Shown here: piece after piece, positions 1 to 6,324 of the stretch
How the letters are laid out: the number at the start of each line of letters is the position of its first letter
Position numbering within the stretch: the stretch's first letter is position 1
NCBI GenBank assembly: GCA_016195585.1
Contig: JACPZJ010000028.1
Coordinates: 1-20,273, forward strand
Source of the DNA: Nitrospirota bacterium
GTDB lineage: Bacteria > Nitrospirota > CAKKRA01 > 9FT-COMBO-42-15
Direction: 5' to 3'
Length of the DNA: 20,273 bases
Position numbers and translations under genes: made by a program
The notes under the pieces: model-generated
The model's input: only the letters and a program-made list of their open reading frames with translations
What the model was told of the DNA's origin: nothing
The model's database searches: none

Positions 1-497
1 AGAACCGTCCCTTCTGACCCCCTGTGCCATTAGGCTGAACTTGCAGAAATGCACAAGGTTATTATTCTTTGTTACACGAACATTATAAGCAAAGCCAGTT
101 GACAGAAGGCTTTTAATAAGTTTATCTGTCTTTGACACTTGGATTCGTTTATTGTTCAGATCGGCGCCTTTGCCTTTTTCTGCATAAAAAAGCTCTTTTC
201 TAAACGGGTCATATACAATGCCCATCACTATATCCCCTTCTATCTCAAGGGCAATGGAGATGCAGACCATAGGATAGCCGTGGGCATAATTGGTTGTGCC
301 ATCAAGGGGGTCTATATTCCACTTGTATTCTGATGAATTGTATTTCTCTTTGCTCTCCTCAGCAAGTATTTCATGATGCGGAAACTTCTTTAGGATTATA
401 TCTATAATAGTTTTTTCAGAGAGCTTGTCAATTTCTGTAACAAGATTAACAATGCCTTTGCAGCGAGCAGCGCTGTTTTTTTAAATTCTTTCATCAT
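1..497 (-). pseudogene. suhB: Inositol-1-monophosphatase family protein (SuhB-like), partial at left edge, 5' part frameshifted
   Basis: The family dephosphorylates inositol monophosphates and similar sugar phosphates in the cytosol, using Mg2+. Read on the minus strand, the body shows NLVTEIDKLSE, then AEES, the metal-binding IDPLDGTTNYAHGYP motif, GIVYDPFRKELFYAEKGKGA, and RRDGS at the window edge, so only about the first half of the gene is present. The only plausible start is ATG at 497 (or 494), opening MMKEFKKTALLAAK, the usual first helix. That frame stops at 402-404. The catalytic-domain frame picks up near 455 and has a stop at 481-483 with no start after it. Compared with E. coli SuhB, about 20-25 codons are missing at the junction, together with a frame change. 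This is either a disrupted gene or an assembly error. The family call is firm; the functional state is uncertain. Confidence 0.85.
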
Positions 498-516
498 GCC
501 TCCGGTTTTTTTCTTA

Positions 517-608
517 TGTCATTCCGTATTCCCTCTTGTCATTCCGCACTTGATGCTGTCCTTCGCTACTCCGTAGCTGCGGAACAGCGTAGGATAGCGG
601 AATCCAGT
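517..608. repeat. GTCATTCC-type palindromic dispersed repeat
   Basis: TGTCATTCCG occurs twice (517-526 and 537-546). From 541 the sequence folds into a nested imperfect hairpin: ATTCCGC (541-547) pairs with GCGGAAT (597-603), TCCTTCGCT (559-567) pairs with AGCGTAGGA (586-594, one mismatch), and TCCG (570-573) pairs with CGGA (580-583). The GTCATTCC...GGAATCCAG ends match a widespread class of small palindromic intergenic repeats. A related element lies before trpE at 19103-19141. It fills part of the gap between suhB and the next gene. Confidence 0.65.
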
Positions 609-714
609 CTTTGGTTTCATTTTCATAATTTCCGCTTGTGAGTGAATAATAATGATAGAGTATAGCATAAAATGAATAAGCTTATGACAGGTTTCCATTT
701 AATATTAAAAAAAC

Positions 715-745
715 TTGACAAAGTCAGGGGGGGGCAGAGTATAAT
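715..745 (+). promoter_or_regulatory. Sigma-70-type promoter with a G8 tract in the spacer
   Basis: A perfect TTGACA (715-720) and a perfect TATAAT (740-745) are separated by 19 nt, two longer than optimal. The spacer contains eight consecutive G (727-734). The promoter lies 31 nt before the ATG at 776. Loss of two G would give the optimal 17-nt spacing, so promoter strength could depend on tract length. Confidence 0.7.
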
Positions 746-775
746 ATGATTTAAAATTGATTATTGGAGTCGGCG

Positions 776-1237
776 ATGTTGGTGAGAAGAATTAAAACTT
801 GCTTTAAACACATAATTCTTTTTTCAATATTTTTTTTATTTATGTCAGGGAATTCATATGGCACTTACATTTACCCAGGTCTAACTGAGGAGTTTGCAGA
901 TTGTTTATGGCAGATAGGACCCAACTATTCCTATGGATTACTGAAAGGTCAAACTATAACCCTACAATATAATACCCCACTTATTACTTATACAGCTCCA
1001 GAAACTGGCTCCTATAGATTTTTTGCTTATGATGGTGAAACTCATGAAGATTTATGGTACTGTCAATACCCAAGTGCCTATTACAATAAGGTGGGTTATT
1101 GTATAAAGAAACCTCCTCCTCTTGAGCTTGATGCTTGGCCATCTAATTATGTATGGAAATATATTGGACAATTTACAGTTTCGTTTGATTATGGGGGGGC
1201 ACATTTTGTTACCATAACTATGGTTGGGAAACTATAG
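776..1237 (+). CDS. Exported protein, N-terminal fragment of a frameshifted gene
   Basis: ATG at 776 is chosen over the in-frame TTG at 764 because GGAG (766-769) sits six nt before it. The protein starts with two arginines, a lysine and a strongly hydrophobic stretch (about residues 12-24), followed by small polar residues: a signal peptide. The mature part is rich in aromatic residues and Cys and contains ITYTAPETGSYRFFAYDG, which looks beta-sandwich-like. I do not recognise the family of this part. The frame ends with a TAG at 1235-1237, just after a run of seven G at 1193-1199. One extra G would lead into YGWETIAVYFYTKK and the next open frame, so this is probably the front third of a roughly 400-residue secreted protein. 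It lies under the promoter at 715-745. Confidence 0.6.
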   Translation: MLVRRIKTCFKHIILFSIFFLFMSGNSYGTYIYPGLTEEFADCLWQIGPNYSYGLLKGQTITLQYNTPLITYTAPETGSYRFFAYDGETHEDLWYCQYPSAYYNKVGYCIKKPPPLELDAWPSNYVWKYIGQFTVSFDYGGAHFVTITMVGKL

Positions 1238-1239
1238 CT

Positions 1240-1875
1240 GTGTATTTTTACACCAAAAAACAAGATTGCGAAGTTGCTATAAACATTTCACCCTCAGAGG
1301 TCTGGCCGAAAGGCGCTGGAAATGATGACAAAACAACTTCAACAATTATGGTCTCAGCAACCAATCCACCGCCAGAAGGCTGCACTGTAAACTTTAAAGT
1401 AGAGCCTGTGACTACAATTGGGCACAATCATGATGGCAATAGGCCAAAAGGAACTGTAACCCCTGCTACTATTACCATACCGGGCGGCTCATCTGGCGCT
1501 GCATCAGCCGAATACAAGAGTTCTGAGGTTTCTGGTGAGGAGAAGATAATTGCAGAGGTGAACGGAGAAAAGAAAGGTGAAGCAACAGTTAGGGTGAAAG
1601 TGCTGGGGTTATTTGACTTTGGTGCAGGTGGTTCATATAGACTTACTGGAAGCACAAGCACAGGAGCACATCCAGCAAATCACTATGGAACAGATTCTAC
1701 TATAGTAAATACCAACTATATGGCAAATGATTATTATGAGCAGTTTAGTGCAACAATTGGGATAAATGACATGAGCCTTCCTTGGGGAGGCCTGTTTGAT
1801 ATTGGGCCACCTTATGGGTCATTTTGGTCTACACCACACAGTTCTCACAGAAAATTCTCAAGGTGCATGCCCTAA
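1240..1875 (+). pseudogene. Middle fragment: Ig-like (Big-1-type) domain plus start of a peptidase-like domain
   Basis: This frame is open from 1189, and the GTG at 1240 has no convincing ribosome site, so it is best read as a continuation of the preceding frame. An Ig-like region runs from ISPSEVWP through GCTVNFKVEP, HNHDGNRPKGTVTPATITIP and SSEVSGEEKIIAEVNGEKKG, typical of bacterial extracellular Big domains. It continues into YRLTGSTSTGAHPANHYG, INDMSLPWGGLFDIG and STPHSSHR. The last resembles the H-x-x-H-R start of a zinc-binding site in LAS/MepA-type murein endopeptidases. After HR the frame degenerates and stops at 1873-1875. Removing one A from the A4 run at 1851-1854 restores reading into the following fragment. 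The domain assignment is by motif memory and moderate. Confidence 0.55.
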
Positions 1876-1978
1876 TGAGTGGATACAGGTGGATAGAAAA
1901 GAAATAGAGCGCATTTGTAAGGAAAATAGTGGGAGTCTTGTTCCTGAATCTACAATCCACTGTGAATTTTCACAGTAA
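1852..1978 (+). pseudogene. C-terminal fragment of the frameshifted exported protein
   Basis: The frame reading NSQGACPNEWIQVDRKEIER and ending CEFSQ (stop 1976-1978) continues naturally from HSSHR of the previous fragment once the A4 run at 1851-1854 is shortened by one. It has two further Cys residues. In HxxHRxGxxVD-type sites an Asp is expected seven residues after the second His; here that position is Cys, with a VD only later. Either the site is degenerate or the local reading is wrong. The next gene starts 12 nt downstream. Confidence 0.45.
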
Positions 1979-1990
1979 GGAGATTTAGAC

Positions 1991-2998
1991 ATGTATAAAA
2001 AAATTTTTGTCATTGCTTTGATGATGGGAGTCATCCTTTTAACTTCGTTATCTTTTGCCCAGATACCATCTCCTCTTAAGGATGTAGAGGTATCTACAAC
2101 AGCAACACAGGATACCACAACAGGTATTTATACATATAACTACTCAATCTACAATCCACCGATTAATGATGGAAAGATTTGGAGTTTTGACATTGATATT
2201 TCTAAACCACTTGGTGGTCAGGAATTAAATTCAAAGGGTCTTATTATTCAAAGAGGAATAAAAGCCGATGGTTCAATGCTTATTAGAAGCTTTGAAGAGG
2301 AGATTGCAAAAAGATTGATGAGAAAATCAGTAATACCCGTTGGCACTCAATTTAATGGTTGGTCTTCAGGTATAACTGTTATGGGGACTGTCGGATGGGG
2401 GAGTAGTGAAAAAACGATGATTATACCTGGTAAAACATTGTATGGATTTATTATTATAAGTCGTGGTTTACCGGGGATAAGAGATGCCATGTTACGACCT
2501 GATATTGACTATGACAACCTACCAGAAGAATACTGGGAAAATGTAGAACTTACAAAGCAACTCCAAGATAGTTTAATCTACAGTACCAGGACCATTGGCC
2601 CCACAGCTCCTCCGGCTGATTTTAAACCAATTGAATTCATAGACTATATCATCAATCTCAAGCACGAGGCATACAACCTCGGCTGGATAGTTCAGGGTAG
2701 GGATGATGATAAGGGTAAACACGATGATGAAGAAGAAGGCATAATGAAGAGCCTTGATAAGAAGCTTGAGAAGGCAAGAGAGGAGCTTGTAAAAGGAGAT
2801 ACCAGAGAGGCAATAGAAAAGCTCAAGTCTTTCATCCATGAAGTAGAGGCATTATATAAGGAAGGCAAGGAAAAGGAAGGAAAACACAAGAAGGAAGAAG
2901 GACACAGCCACATCACCTCAGAGGCGTATGCACTGCTTAAATACAATACCATGTATCTAATAGAAAAATTAGGAGGAGAGATAAAAGAAAAGGACTGA
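1991..2998 (+). CDS. Exported protein of unknown function with helical FIMAH-like C-terminus
   Basis: AAGGAG (1977-1982) precedes the ATG by eight nt. Residues 1-24 form a signal peptide (MYKK, a hydrophobic core, then SFAQ). The mature N-terminal part has a beta-rich look, with YTYNYSIYNPP and a DIDIS segment. From about residue 235 the protein becomes charged (DDDKGKHDDEEE) and then helical: KSLDKKLEKAREELVKGDTR, AIEKLKSFIHEVEAL and SEAYALLKYN. This order of helices matches the FIMAH domain found at the C-termini of secreted bacterial proteins. No catalytic motif was seen. It follows the split Ig-like/peptidase-like gene by 12 nt and is probably co-transcribed with it, so both may act outside the cytoplasm. 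It is intact, unlike its neighbour. Confidence 0.75.
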   Translation: MYKKIFVIALMMGVILLTSLSFAQIPSPLKDVEVSTTATQDTTTGIYTYNYSIYNPPINDGKIWSFDIDISKPLGGQELNSKGLIIQRGIKADGSMLIRSFEEEIAKRLMRKSVIPVGTQFNGWSSGITVMGTVGWGSSEKTMIIPGKTLYGFIIISRGLPGIRDAMLRPDIDYDNLPEEYWENVELTKQLQDSLIYSTRTIGPTAPPADFKPIEFIDYIINLKHEAYNLGWIVQGRDDDKGKHDDEEEGIMKSLDKKLEKAREELVKGDTREAIEKLKSFIHEVEALYKEGKEKEGKHKKEEGHSHITSEAYALLKYNTMYLIEKLGGEIKEKD

Positions 2999-3094
2999 GT
3001 AATAATTCCTTCCTTCAGGTTGCCAGCGATATTCTTAACCTCCCTCATAACTCTAAACAATACTCATTGATCCAGCAGTATGAAAAAAAATTAT

Positions 3095-3122
3095 TTGACA
3101 AATAGACAAAATCAGGTACTAT
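3095..3122 (+). promoter_or_regulatory. Candidate promoter for the DUF5615/DUF433 pair
   Basis: TTGACA (3095-3100) is followed after 16 nt by TACTAT (3117-3122) and a further AT-rich stretch. The position, about 60 nt before the toxin start, suits a leader-bearing transcript. The -10 box is only a 4/6 match. The rest of the 2999-3183 gap shows nothing else that I can name. Confidence 0.4.
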
Positions 3123-3183
3123 ATAAATAAAAGGCAGAACAATAATAGGCATGGAATTTCAGTCAGATTAACGCAGGTAGAGG

Positions 3184-3555
3184 ATGGATGTTGTTAGATT
3201 TATAGCGGATGTGAATGTTGAGAAAGTAATAATAGACTATCTATTAGAAAATGGGCATGATGTAAAATGGATTCCAGATTATGACTGTGAAATTAGTGAC
3301 GAGGAGCTTCTAAAACTTGCAAATGCTGAAAAAAGAATTCTTATAACTAATGACAAGGATTTTGGTGAATTGATTTTTTTGCAAAAGAGGGTAGCTGCTG
3401 GAATAATTCTTCTTAGAGTTAAAGGGCAAAAGGCACAGGATAAAGTTATATTAATAAAAAAGCTTTTACAGAATTATAGTGACAAGCTTTTAAATCATTA
3501 CATTGTGATAACGAAGAAGAAGATAAGATTTATACTTATGGAGGGTATATTATAA
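3184..3555 (+). CDS. DUF5615 family PIN-like protein, probable toxin
   Basis: This 123-residue protein has the DUF5615 layout, a PIN-like fold often encoded with DUF433 proteins. IADVNVEKVIIDYLLENGHD (residues 7-26) carries the first acidic residue (D9). ISDEELLKLANAEKRILITN leads into NDKDFGEL with D57 and D59, and VAAGIILLRVKG follows. By analogy with PIN domains these acidic residues would bind metal for RNA cleavage, but the activity is inferred. The ATG at 3184 is preceded by a purine-rich AGGTAGAGG. The stop overlaps the antitoxin start by one base (TAATG), so the two are translationally coupled. Here the toxin-like gene comes first. Confidence 0.85.
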   Translation: MDVVRFIADVNVEKVIIDYLLENGHDVKWIPDYDCEISDEELLKLANAEKRILITNDKDFGELIFLQKRVAAGIILLRVKGQKAQDKVILIKKLLQNYSDKLLNHYIVITKKKIRFILMEGIL

Positions 3556-3788
3556 TGACCGAGAAAAAACTTCTTAAACGAATTATTATTGATCCAAAAA
3601 TAATGCTTGGAAAACCAGTTATAAAGGGAACCAGATTGACGGTGGAGATAATTGTAGAAAAAATTGCTTATGGTGAAACTATTGAAGACCTTAAAAAGGA
3701 CTACCCCTTTCTTACAGAAGACGATATAAAAGCAGCCCTTTTATATGCAGCTAAACTACTATCCCACGAGGAAGTGTACGCCGCCTAA
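3555..3788 (+). CDS. DUF433 domain protein, probable antitoxin
   Basis: This 77-residue protein matches the DUF433 pattern: RIIIDPKIMLGKPVIKGTRL, then VEIIVEKIAYGETIEDLKKD, then LTEDDIKAALLYAAKLL. The family has a small HTH-like fold and is regularly paired with DUF5615 toxin-like proteins. GGAGG at 3540-3544 lies ten nt before the ATG, inside the upstream gene, and the start overlaps the upstream stop by one base. The protein is full length. It probably binds and neutralises the DUF5615 partner and may repress the pair's promoter; this is inferred from family and context. Confidence 0.85.
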   Translation: MTEKKLLKRIIIDPKIMLGKPVIKGTRLTVEIIVEKIAYGETIEDLKKDYPFLTEDDIKAALLYAAKLLSHEEVYAA

Positions 3789-3880
3789 GATCTTAAAATT
3801 ATTGCGTGATTTAAGAATAGATGTTATAATCCACAAACAATAATTTCGGATGTTGGATTGTTGACTTCGGATTTAAAACC

Positions 3881-3908
3881 AATTCGCAATCCACAATTTG
3901 CAATCCGC
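3881..3908. repeat. Two tandem 14-bp units before dcd
   Basis: AATTCGCAATCCAC (3881-3894) is followed directly by AATTTGCAATCCGC (3895-3908), with two mismatches, and then by AATTTTT. A further ATCCACAA occurs near 3831. This AT-rich iteron-like run lies in the 3789-3933 gap. It may be a low-complexity intergenic repeat or a regulatory site for dcd; I cannot tell which. Confidence 0.5.
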
Positions 3909-3933
3909 AATTTTTTAGGGGGTAATAAAAATT

Positions 3934-4485
3934 ATGATTAAGAGCGACAAATGGATTAAGAAATTTGCAAAGGAAAAGGAGATGATCAAACCCTTTGTAG
4001 AGGCACAGGAAAGAAACGGCGTCATCTCATACGGACTTTCATCCTATGGCTATGACATAAGGGTAGGCAATGAATTCAAGATATTTACAAATATCAATTC
4101 CACAGTGGTAGACCCGAAGAACTTTGATCACAATTCCCTTATAGATTTTAAAGGCGATATATGTATAATACCCCCAAATTCCTTTGCACTTGCAAGGAGC
4201 ATGGAATACTTTAAGATGCCGCGAAATGTTACTGGTATTGTTCTTGGAAAAAGCACATACGCCCGCTGTGGGATTGTAACAAACTTCACGCCCCTTGAGG
4301 CAGGATGGGAGGGCTATATAACAATTGAGATAAGCAATACAACACCTCTGCCTGCAAAGATATATGCAAATGAAGGCATAGCACAGGTCTTATTCTTAGA
4401 ATCTGATGAGGATTGTATGGTCAGCTATGCAGATAAAAAAGGGAAATATCAGGGACAGACAGGCATCACATTGCCGAGGATATAA
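3934..4485 (+). CDS. dcd: dCTP deaminase
   Basis: Deaminates dCTP to dUTP, supplying dUMP for thymidylate synthesis in the cytosol. The 183-residue length is normal. Landmarks are SYGYDIRVG (about 37-45), IPPNSFALARSMEYFKMP, VLGKSTYARCGI with S107 and R111, TPLEAGWEGYITIEISN with the probable catalytic glutamate E132, and the C-terminal GKYQGQTGITLPR nucleotide-binding tail. The trimeric dUTPase-like fold is known for the family. The start is ATG at 3934, with AGGGGG (3917-3922) eleven nt upstream, somewhat far. A bifunctional dCTP deaminase/dUTPase cannot be excluded from sequence alone. The gene converges on the transglycosylase gene with a two-base gap. Confidence 0.93.
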   Translation: MIKSDKWIKKFAKEKEMIKPFVEAQERNGVISYGLSSYGYDIRVGNEFKIFTNINSTVVDPKNFDHNSLIDFKGDICIIPPNSFALARSMEYFKMPRNVTGIVLGKSTYARCGIVTNFTPLEAGWEGYITIEISNTTPLPAKIYANEGIAQVLFLESDEDCMVSYADKKGKYQGQTGITLPRI

Positions 4486-4487
4486 TC

Positions 4488-5201
4488 TTATTTATCCTTC
4501 ATGCTCAGGAGATAAACCTGCTGGTTTTTATATAGTTCAGGTTTGTTTGTAAAAGTCACAGTCCCGTCTGCTGTTACAACCTTGTATATAGGCTTTTCCT
4601 TTTGCTTTTGCTTAGCAGCAATACTGCCGCCGTATGCCTTATAAAAACTCAACACCTTATTTATATAGTCCCTCGTCTGCTGTATTGGCGGAATTCCATT
4701 ATGTTTAGCGACATTCTGTTCGCCTGCATGATAGGCTGCAAGGGCAAGTTTCAAATCATTCTTAAAGAGACTTAGTAGGTATCTAAGATATTTCACACCG
4801 CCCTCAATGTTCTCCTCCGGGTCAAAGGGATTAATCACATCAAGGGTTACTGCTGTAACAGGCATAAGCTGCATAAGCCCCTGAGCCCCTGCGTAAGAGA
4901 CGGCCTGCGGGTCAAAGCTTGACTCAGCCCTTATCACTGCCTTTACAAGGGCCGGGTCTACCTTGTACTTCTTTGATTTTTGTTCTATTATCTTATTAAA
5001 ATCCTTCTCAGAATACCTGTTGGGCTCATAGCTTGAGAATTTCTTGCCTGTAAAAGGTTTATATCTGGGATCAGTGGGGGCATTGGAAAAGTGTATCACA
5101 CCATTCCTATCAACAAAATGAAAGAGTTCTGCATTAGCAGATGACACGATAATGAGGGCAAGGGCAATTATAGCGCCTGATATGATTATTCTTTTACCCA
5201 A
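4488..5201 (-). CDS. Exported lytic transglycosylase (SLT domain) with DUF4124-like segment
   Basis: Cleaves peptidoglycan glycan strands in the periplasm. I place the start at TTG 5201: GGGAGG lies six nt before it, and the longer open frame back to 5261 overlaps the promoter itself. From TTG, residues 1-24 are a signal peptide ending SSANA. Residues 25-50 (LFHFVDRNGVIHFSNAP) look like DUF4124. The SLT domain follows, with IRAESSFDP carrying the catalytic Glu (E93), then GAQGLMQLMP and ALAAYHAGEQNV. A second DUF4124-like strand pair, YKVVTADGTVTFTNKP, closes the protein. The family call is firm; the substrate and partners are not visible. Confidence 0.9.
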   Translation of the reverse strand: MGKRIIISGAIIALALIIVSSANAELFHFVDRNGVIHFSNAPTDPRYKPFTGKKFSSYEPNRYSEKDFNKIIEQKSKKYKVDPALVKAVIRAESSFDPQAVSYAGAQGLMQLMPVTAVTLDVINPFDPEENIEGGVKYLRYLLSLFKNDLKLALAAYHAGEQNVAKHNGIPPIQQTRDYINKVLSFYKAYGGSIAAKQKQKEKPIYKVVTADGTVTFTNKPELYKNQQVYLLSMKDK

Positions 5202-5232
5202 TACTATCCTCCCTGTTCTTAATTCTGTTTTA

Positions 5233-5261
5233 AATATACCAATCAACCTCCCCTTTGTCAA
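5233..5261 (-). promoter_or_regulatory. Sigma-70-type promoter for the transglycosylase gene
   Basis: On the minus strand TTGACA (5261-5256) is separated by exactly 17 nt from TATATT (5238-5233), about 32 nt before the TTG start at 5201. The fit supports the shorter gene start. Confidence 0.75.
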
Positions 5262-5280
5262 ACAAATTGGATGCCCTTTC

Positions 5281-5308
5281 TTGACAAATGGGATTTTAGT
5301 GATATTAT
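5281..5308 (+). promoter_or_regulatory. Sigma-70-type promoter for the rhodanese gene
   Basis: TTGACA (5281-5286) is followed after 16 nt by TATTAT (5303-5308), about 88 nt before the rhodanese ATG. Its -35 box lies only 19 nt from the -35 box of the divergent transglycosylase promoter, so the two may compete or share a regulator. Confidence 0.6.
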
Positions 5309-5395
5309 TGAAAATATTACCCTTTTGTGCCCCTGTATTTGTTTTTTAGGCACAAACAATACTAAAAACCCTTATAAAACAAGGAGGTAAAAGAA

Positions 5396-6277
5396 ATGAA
5401 CATCAAGCGACACAGCTTAGCCTTTTTTTTATTATTAACCTTACTGTTTTTACCGTTTACTGCTATTGCCGGCGACTATCCAAATGCCAGCCTTCTGATA
5501 GAGACAGAGTGGCTCGCAAAGAACGTTGACAGTCCAAATATCAGGATTGTGGATTTAAGGAGCTCAGCCAATTATATGAAGGGACACATAAAGAATGCAG
5601 TCCCCTTCTCCCATGAGCTTGTTACAACCACAAGAGGCGGTGTAAAGGGCATGATAGCCGACAAAGAGGTAGTGGAGCAAAACCTTGAAAGGCTTGGCAT
5701 CAGTCCGAATACAAAGGTAATATTCTACGATGATGCTGACCACAAGTGGGCAGCCTATATGTTCTGGGTAATGGAGTATCATGGCCATAAGAACGTTGGT
5801 GTCTTAAATGGCGGGTTCCAGAAATGGGAGGCAGAAAAGAGGCCTCTGTCTACAGATATACCAAATGTAAAACGTGTCCCTTTTAAGGCAAATATTGATA
5901 AAAACAGGATTGCAGACACAGAATGGGTGAAAAATAATATTAATAGCATAAAGGTTAAGGTAATAAATGTCCAGCCTCAAAAGGACTGGGTTGAAGGGCA
6001 CATACCCGGCACAATAAACATCCCTTGGATGGAAAATCTTCAGGGTGCAAGTGTAAAGGTATTAAAATCAAAGGATGAGCTTATGCAGATGTATGAGAAG
6101 GAAGAAGGAATCAAGAGGGACAATACGGTAATCTCCTCCTGCATGTTTGGCATCCTCGCCGGCGGCACATATTTTACATTAAGGCTTCTTGATTATAAGG
6201 ATGTGAGGCTCTACGACGGCTCAAAGGCAGACTGGGTTGCAAAGGGAAATCCGGTAAAGAGCGGGAAAGAAAGATAG
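5396..6277 (+). CDS. Exported tandem-domain rhodanese (thiosulfate/3-mercaptopyruvate sulfurtransferase type)
   Basis: Transfers sulfane sulfur from a donor such as thiosulfate or mercaptopyruvate to an acceptor thiol; the donor is not predictable here. AAGGAGG (5381-5387) gives a strong ribosome site eight nt before the ATG. Residues 1-25 form a signal peptide ending AIA before GDYP, so the enzyme is probably periplasmic. Domain 1 (about 30-155) has IVDLRSSANYMKGHIKNAVP, but at the active-site loop it has FYDDADHKWA with no Cys, so it is structural. Domain 2 (about 165-290) has NVQPQKDWVEGHIPGTINIP and the loop SSCMFGILAGG with the persulfide-forming C249. The loop differs from the CRxGxR of typical thiosulfate sulfurtransferases, leaving the substrate open. 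The chemoreceptor gene follows 47 nt later and may be co-transcribed. Confidence 0.88.
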   Translation: MNIKRHSLAFFLLLTLLFLPFTAIAGDYPNASLLIETEWLAKNVDSPNIRIVDLRSSANYMKGHIKNAVPFSHELVTTTRGGVKGMIADKEVVEQNLERLGISPNTKVIFYDDADHKWAAYMFWVMEYHGHKNVGVLNGGFQKWEAEKRPLSTDIPNVKRVPFKANIDKNRIADTEWVKNNINSIKVKVINVQPQKDWVEGHIPGTINIPWMENLQGASVKVLKSKDELMQMYEKEEGIKRDNTVISSCMFGILAGGTYFTLRLLDYKDVRLYDGSKADWVAKGNPVKSGKER

Positions 6278-6324
6278 CCGGAAGGGCAGGAAGAATAGAA
6301 TAATGGGATGAAGATGAGGGGGAG

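Noticed and set aside
139..333. Small plus-strand frame of 64 codons at the left end
   Set aside because: It is antisense to the clear inositol monophosphatase reading and shows no independent support.
2692..3060. Minus-strand frame of 122 codons with a somewhat protein-like start (MREVKNIAGNLKEG)
   Set aside because: Most of it is antisense to the charged C-terminus of the exported protein and is Ser-rich shadow sequence; the short intergenic part alone is too little to call a gene remnant.
3881..3908. CRISPR or replication iterons
   Set aside because: Only two 14-bp units, directly joined with no spacers, and no cas or replication gene nearby.
5202..5261. N-terminal extension of the transglycosylase
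   Set aside because: It contains the -35/-10 promoter, and a good ribosome site with a signal peptide start lies at TTG 5201.
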